A stretch of 64,000 bases of DNA, from positions 1 to 64,000 of the forward strand of contig JAHLJZ010000054.1 in the NCBI GenBank assembly GCA_025602915.1. The letters run 5' to 3'. The stretch comes from Paraphysoderma sedebokerense. Taxonomy: Eukaryota; Blastocladiomycota; Physodermatomycetes; Physodermatales; Physodermataceae. Position numbers and translations under genes: made by a program. This document shows, piece after piece, positions 58,197-64,000 of this stretch. How positions within the stretch are numbered: position 1 is the stretch's first letter; each line of letters opens with the position of its first letter. The notes beneath the pieces are model-generated. The model saw nothing but the letters and a program-made list of their open reading frames with translations. It was not told the origin of the DNA and did not search any database.

Positions 58197-60331
58197 ATGA
58201 GAATACACAGCTTTTGCCTTCTACTCACATTCGTAGCGGCCTTCACAAACGTTACGTTTGCGACAGTTGGAGACGACGATATACCCTTCGTGAAGAAAGG
58301 CAAGTCCGAGGAGAATGCTAACCCATGCCCCAGAGGAGATAATTGTAAAATCAGGTTCGTGAGCCTCAACTCCACTCGGACATGCTAGCGCCTGTACGGT
58401 CGTGTCGTGGAATCTTTGCTGACATGATTTCTTCCATCCAAATTTGATCAGACAATACTACATTTCTGCCGAAGAGGTCGATTGGGACTATGCGCCAAGC
58501 GGTTTGTTAAATCGAGTTTTAAATTCTGATTTGATCCGCCAACATAACGGCTGATCAATCCATCATCGTCGTTGGCTCTGGAAATGACGAATATGTAGGC
58601 ACAAACATGATGACTGGCAAGCCGTTGGATTCCAATCCTGAAACTTTAGTCTTCGTTGAGCAAGGTAAAGGTAAAATTGGCAAAGTATATCGAAAGGCGC
58701 TTTTCTTCGAATATACAGATGATTCGTTCAAAACTCGCAAGGAGAAGCCACAGGTCCGTTGACGTTCCTTGAAATTGGGAGGGAACGACACTTTTCTCAA
58801 CAGCAACTTCATAAATGCAGCATCTTGGTTTCCTTGGTCCCATTATCCGTGGAGAAGTCGGGGACGTTATCAAAATCAAGTTTAAAAATAAGGCTTCATT
58901 CGTTTTTTCGATGCACCCTCATGGTCTAAGGTACACATTGGACAACGAAGGAGCTAATTACAATGGAGCCGGTGCTGGAGCTGGGGTCCTTCCGAACGAG
59001 ACATTTGAATACGTCTGGCCAGGTATATCATTGAGATTGTGTTGGCCGTGCGTTTAAAGTTTAGAGAATAACTTGCATCTTGCATTCTTTTTGCGTAGTT
59101 CCCGAACGTGCCGGTCCTGGTCCAAACGATCAGGCCTCCTCCATTCTTTGGGCATATCACTCTCATCGTAAGTCTCGTAACTTGCATGCTGCTTGTTGCT
59201 TTGATTAACTCTTTTATGCTATTAGACATGGAACCTTATGATCTTTACACTGGTTTAATGGGCCCCATTATTGTATACAAGCCTGGTATTCTGGATTCAG
59301 AGACGAATTTACCACTTTTCGGCACATCAGCCTTTCCTGTTGACAGCGAATTTGTTACTTTTTGGCAAGGTTGATTTCTCCTTTTGGTATTATAATTCTA
59401 TGAATTTAATTTTGACTCAAATTCATCGCCAAGTCACGAACGAAGCTGAATCGAACTACGTTTTTCAAAATCTGGCGAAATATGCTGGAAATACAACGAC
59501 AGCTGACGGCAACACAACTGTCATCGACTTGCAAGATCCTGCCTTTGTTGAAACTAACATGATGCATTCCATCAATGGAAGAATTTATAGTAATCTTGAA
59601 GGTTTAAATCTCACAGCTGGGTCTCGCGCTAGGTTTGTACATCAATTTTCGCACGAATTAATGTAAGCTCTGACTCACTAGTTCCATAGATGGTACGTTG
59701 CAGGATTTGGAAGTGAAGTCGATATCCACAGTGTGCACTGGGTAAGTCCACTGTTATCTTTCTGACGCTAATAGATGAATTCGAATCATTAGCTGATCAA
59801 TGAATTTAGCATGGCGCCACCTTATTGCTCGATGGACACCGCGTTGACGTGGTTGAAGTATTTCCCGCTACCTTCAGGTACTTTGATTTTATTAGAGTTA
59901 GCACTCAATGTGTAGATTCTGATACGTGTTCTCTTTCATCAGAGTACTCGATATGACTGTTGATTCGCCTGGAAAATGGTTGTTGTAAGTATTTGGTGAC
60001 TGTGTCGTTTTGCATATCGTTTCACCTTCCCTGGCCGTTATCGCTCACTACTTTCCGATGTTTAGACATTGCCATGTAGCTGATCATATGGAAGCTGTAA
60101 GTGTATCAAACATATGGCATTATATACCGTACTCTTTCCGTCTTATTAACTTTTAATGATCAAAATCAGGGAATGACTTCATTCTTCTACGTTGAAGATG
60201 GCCCGGTCCCACTGGATGCTAAACCTGCCGGAGCAGGTACCTGGGGTGCGATTGTGGGAATGACAGCAGGGTTGTTACTGGTGTCTGGTTTGACCATTAG
60301 AGCAACACATAAAGCAGACGATGATTATTAG
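58197..60331 (+). CDS. Two-domain, ceruloplasmin-like multicopper oxidase with C-terminal TM anchor (12 exons, 442 aa)
   Basis: Exons 58197-58354, 58452-58501, 58599-58753, 58821-59022, 59099-59167, 59226-59369, 59434-59632, 59691-59741, 59812-59877, 59943-59984, 60066-60096 and 60170-60331 close in phase to 442 residues. Signal peptide at the N-terminus. Domain 1 resembles ceruloplasmin D1: YYISAEEVDWDYAPSG, HLGFLGPIIRGEVGD, MHPHG, AYHSHH, GLMGPIIVYK. Domain 2 resembles D6: MHSINGRIY, HSVHWHG, VFPATFRVLDM, HCHVADHMEAGM. All four copper-ligand motifs are present in one D1+D6-like pair. A probable TM helix (GAIVGMTAGLLLVSGLTI) and short cytosolic tail follow. Ferroxidase activity at the cell surface is likely but inferred. 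Confidence 0.9.
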
Positions 60332-61137
60332 AATTGTACTTCATCTGAACACTGTTTGCGGTTGAAATGGACGTGTCAGATGTTATCTGTAATTCTATAT
60401 ATAATAGGAAAAACACGTTAATATATCCAGTCGTCAAATGCAAGTGTAATGGAATTTTAATTGATGCTGTATATTGACGAAGCTCAACCAACTCCGGGAA
60501 AATGGGCCTTATATACATTCGATCTGTTACATGGTTCCATTTATTTGAGCAACTGCTATCTCTTAAGCCTTGATTCATATAAAGCTAGTCGATGATACCA
60601 TCCCGAATATATTAATATTTAAAATTTCCATCCCAATTTCTGGAGAGCTTTCCAGCTTGCGTCGAGATGGTAACGTGTCACGTGACATATAAGGACCCAT
60701 GAGTTCAACAAAATTCTGCAGCGAAATCAGCACACGTTGTGCATACGAGTCTTCCTTCTCGATTTTTTATAACCGTTGATAAGGTGAGCTGCTAACCGCT
60801 AATTTTATCTTTTATTTTTATCATTATGTTGTATTAGACGAATGGCATTTTTGGCATGGAGTCGAATTTTCGAAGATAGGCCTATGACTTTTCGAGGACA
60901 TGTTTTTAATAACTATGGCAACGATTTATTGGATGGAATTGGGATATATTATTAGTTTCTATGAGATTAGATATTTTCAAATATTAGTGGATATGAATTT
61001 TTTGTTGCGAAACTTCCTATCACTTTTTGAAATTTTTTTATTGCACGAGTTAGCTAACTGAAAATTCTTTCTCATCTCCTGTGATTCGATCCCTCTCATA
61101 AATTTGTGTCTATTCAAATAATAGCTGATTATAAAAG
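60332..61137. promoter_or_regulatory. Upstream region of eL21 with likely 5' UTR intron
   Basis: A palindromic TCACGTGA (E-box type) is at about 60677-60684. GATAAG followed by GTGAGCTGC near 60783 and AATAG before CTGATTATAAAAG near 61122 could delimit a ~340-nt 5' UTR intron, common in ribosomal protein genes. No other gene is seen. Confidence 0.4.
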
Positions 61138-61817
61138 ATGCCTCACTCATTCGGTTACAGAGCTCGCACTCGCTACCTCTTCGCCAAGGGTTTCCGTAAC
61201 CACGGTCCCGAACATCTTTCTACCTACCTCAAGACCTACAAAGTTGGCGACATCGTTGACATCAAGGCCAATGGTTCTATCCACAAGGGTATGCCCCACA
61301 AATTCTACCACGGGTATGTTAAGAGTTTGAAAAAATTTGTCGTTGCGAAAATCTTATCCCGCACATTGATCGTTGTTGACAAATTTTTTTTAATTAGTCG
61401 CACTGGTATCATCTACAACGTTACCAAATCCGCCGTCGGTGTCATTGTGAACAAGCGTGTCGGAAACAGATTTATGGAAAAGAGAATTAACCTCCGTATC
61501 GAACACATCAAGCACTCCAAATGCAGAGATGATTTCTTGAGAAGAGTCAAGGAAAACGCTGAAAAGAAAAAGGAAGCCAAAGCCAAGGGTGGTACGTGTA
61601 CTCTCTTTGACTCTACCCCTCTAATTCAACGCGGGTTAGAATTATATCGAAACATGACTGACGCATTGATTTATTTTTATTCTTATATTTTCTTCCTGAA
61701 ATAGTCACTTACCAAATCAAGCGTCAACCAGCTCAACCCCGTACCGCCCACCACGTTTCCACCAAGGGTCAAGCTATCGAGACCATCACTGCCATTCCTT
61801 ATGAAGCTCTTGTGTAA
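61138..61817 (+). CDS. RPL21: 60S ribosomal protein eL21 (3 exons, 160 aa)
   Basis: Exons 61138-61313, 61398-61591 and 61705-61817 give exactly 160 residues, the family length. Conserved blocks: [86 protein letters not shown] and the C-terminal AIPYEALV. Component of the large subunit central protuberance region. No anomaly. Confidence 0.97.
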
Positions 61818-62322
61818 AACTCGATCAGTTTGTATAGTTCAATATCAATAATAAACAGAATTATGGGTCATTTTCAATAAAGAAATTGATTGTCTGGTGC
61901 ACATAATTATGAAGACTTAGTTAATTGAGAAGGAGGAATTTCCTTCCTGAGGTTGGTGGCATAACGATCGGTTGCGGAAAGTACCACTGCTTTCAAAATC
62001 CAAAATGAATCAATGCTTATTTCATTGGGACCTTCTGTACAAAAACTGATGATATGTACAGTAATATACATCGCCTTCAAATACCAAGCAACCCACACAT
62101 GTCTGTACAAACTCGTCGAGTTTCATATACATCTATGAACAATTTTATCTCACAAAAGCCCGAACGAGCATAATCCTTGAGTATACACAAAATCAAGTAA
62201 ATAAAGAAATAACAATCATCTTACACCATAGTATCAAAAAAATATATAACCAGTTATCTACAAATCGACGTTGACCCGACCTAATAATTTATTCTCTGTA
62301 TTGGAAGAGAATATTTAATATC
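61818..62322. other. Convergent 3' ends, AT-rich
   Basis: Between the stops of eL21 and the CCR4-type nuclease. No gene recognised. Confidence 0.4.
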
Positions 62323-63974
62323 TTACTTTACTTGTTTAAATACAGCAAGTAAAGGGATATGGTCACTTGGATTCAACATTGTCGGAAAATAAGGTATGTG
62401 ATTGTAATAATCGGATTCTGAATTGTCTAAACGGGAGATCAATTTTAAATTGGGAGTGTGAAGGATATAGTCGATTGTGTCTAATATAAACGAATGGAAA
62501 AAACACATTCATCGGAAACAAAAGACGAGAGTTAGAATATTACGGAATCATTGCATCGATCAGGAACCACCAGATTTGAGATAGTCATCAATTTCGAAAT
62601 ATAGGTAAATACGAAATCACGTGCGAACCTTGAAAATGAGGGGCAAAATGAGTGAAAGGTAATTCACTTCCATCGTAAGCACTGGAGAAAGACAGTTTGT
62701 GTCTTAGATATTTCTTGGACGAAAACTTCCCGAAATCATGCTCGCCGAAATGTTTGGCTGCAATTTTGGCGGTAAGGAGGTACTGTAGAACCGGAGAACG
62801 AGGGGTACTACCAAGACGATGCAATTTGTTAATATCACATTAAAAGCACCGTGGCTGCAGTAGAAAGCAAAGGAAGCGAGACAGTATGGCATACCTGTTT
62901 AAGTCAGCACAGAAGACAGTTGCCATATTTTTACCAGACACGCCATCGAATTGTTCACTCTTCAAATAATCCATTAAAATTGCACTTTGTAATAATTTAA
63001 CATCTCTGAAATCTTCTTGCCATAGCAGATGAGTATTTACAAGTCTAACGAATCGTTTCGTGGCTTTGTTTTTCACAATGACGACAGAGGCAACATTAGG
63101 GAACGGAGCAAGACGAATGGCCTGGGCTTTGAGAAGGGAAGGAGGTAAAGGTTCGGAATCAGACTCGGCAAGAGTCGTTTCATTGTAACGGAGTGTCGAT
63201 GATGATTCAAGCGAAAAGCTACCAGATATTTAGCGTTAGACTATTTATATGGATACACAATACGAAAGAGTATAGCAGAAAATGTGATTTCGTACCGATC
63301 TGATCTAAAGAAAGTGGCTAAACCATCGAAGTCCGATTTCGCCACAAACACCGAGCCATAACCTTGTTTCTCCAATATTGGTTTGAAGAACTGTACATAA
63401 TCGTTCGGATCTACTTCCTATTGATATAAATAAGACAATTGCTACATTCATAGTTTTAGAGCTACAATGATTTTGAACTTACTTGAAGGCAGACAAAATC
63501 AGGACCATAGTACATAATTTGGTCCATGATCGCATATTTTCGGGTATTCCAATCTAGTTCCGTCATTTTTGGATTTGCATTTTGATTGAAATTAGAACTT
63601 GCGAATTTCGGAGCGAGAATGTTCCAACTCATGACGGTGAAGTAAGCTGATTTTGAGGAAGTCAGAAATTTGATTCTAATTAGTGATGTAACAAGCTCAA
63701 GAAATACCAGAGTCCATGTTCGATTTCTCCCAGAATAGCCATCGTCTGCAAAGAATGTTGACGTCCCCATCTATTCGAAGTGGTGGAACGATAGGGATTG
63801 TATGATTAATACTGAAAGACAACGCGTCGGAAGCAAGACAAACTTACCAATGTCGGCGTCTGAGTAGAGAAGGCGTCGTGGAATGCGTATAGAAGCAGGC
63901 TCCAATTGTGTCACTGCAGCCCTCTTTTTTTGAAATCCGAGTTCGCCAGCATTCTCGTCTGATAAGAGACGCAT
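62323..63974 (-). CDS. CCR4/Angel-type endonuclease-exonuclease-phosphatase family nuclease
   Basis: Mg-dependent exonuclease fold (EEP). The first seen exon starts MRLLSDENAGELGFQKKRAA at 63972-63974; further upstream exons beyond the window cannot be excluded. Next NILCRRWLFWEKSNMDS, then the catalytic domain: FTVMSWNILAPKFASS (Asn motif), MDQIMYYGPDFVCLQ and EVDPNDYVQFF (catalytic Glu), NKATKRFVRLVNTHLLW, ATVFCADLNS-type motif (usually GDFN), and SDHIPLLAVFKQVK (catalytic Asp-His). The layout fits the CCR4/nocturnin/Angel/Pde12 group, i.e. poly(A) or RNA 3'-end trimming. There are no leucine-rich repeats in the visible part, so it is not classical Ccr4. Substrate unknown. Confidence 0.85.
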
Positions 63975-64000
63975 AGGTAAGTATTCAAGGATGACAAGTC

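Noticed and set aside
58502-58598. Coding-looking stretch (ITADQSIIVVGSGNDEYV) in the oxidase gene
   Set aside because: No acceptor joins it in phase; splicing to 58599 restores the family sequence YAPSGTNMMTGK, so it is intronic.

Overview
The window reads as nuclear DNA of a fungus, probably an early-diverging (zoosporic or zygomycete-type) lineage or a close relative. Genes are dense, on both strands, and split by short GT-AG introns of about 60-170 nt. Several products point to fungi: an Erv2-type sulfhydryl oxidase with its C-terminal Cys-Gly-Cys pair, an Ahp1-like peroxiredoxin pair, a proteinase K-like subtilase and GPI-anchored Cys-rich secreted proteins. Others (queuosine salvage hydrolase, ceruloplasmin-like oxidase, a large IPT/cadherin-like multi-TM receptor) are atypical of yeasts. 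The species is not identified. I rebuilt exons by hand from frame and splice signals; where the phases close, the predicted protein length matches the family.

Layout. 1-3.65 kb: broken Ty1/Copia element on the minus strand. 4.5-7.1 kb: cytosolic Asp-tRNA synthetase, divergent from a Pet117-like cytochrome oxidase assembly factor (7.3-7.7). 8.1-9.7: argininosuccinate synthase. 10.5-13.4: RUS (DUF647) membrane protein. 13.6-14.2: Cupin_5 protein. 14.9-17.1: tandem peroxiredoxins whose first coding exon is only the start codon. 17.7-18.9: PCNA. 19.5-20.7: Erv2-like oxidase. 21.2-23.1: divergent G-alpha with a 10-nt exon. 23.9-25.5: BCS1. 26.7-27.3: disordered protein. 27.6-30.2: Phe-tRNA synthetase beta. 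30.4-32.4: lipoyl synthase, divergent from queuosine hydrolase Qng1 (32.7-34.4). 34.8-36.5: proteasome lid Rpn7. 36.8-43.3: large receptor. 44.6-47.4: ankyrin protein. 48.6-50.0: ELO elongase. 51.0-55.3: three tandem secreted GPI-anchored paralogues with duplicated promoters. 55.7-57.8: subtilase. 58.2-60.3: two-domain ceruloplasmin-like oxidase. 61.1-61.8: ribosomal protein eL21. 62.3-64.0: CCR4-type nuclease.

Functionally, 4.5-36.5 kb is mostly housekeeping (translation, mitochondrial assembly, redox, replication, proteasome). From 36.8 to 60.3 kb most genes are secreted or membrane-facing: receptor, elongase, GPI-anchored trio, secreted protease and surface copper oxidase. That half is the most promising for new biology. 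No tRNA, rRNA or CRISPR was recognised.
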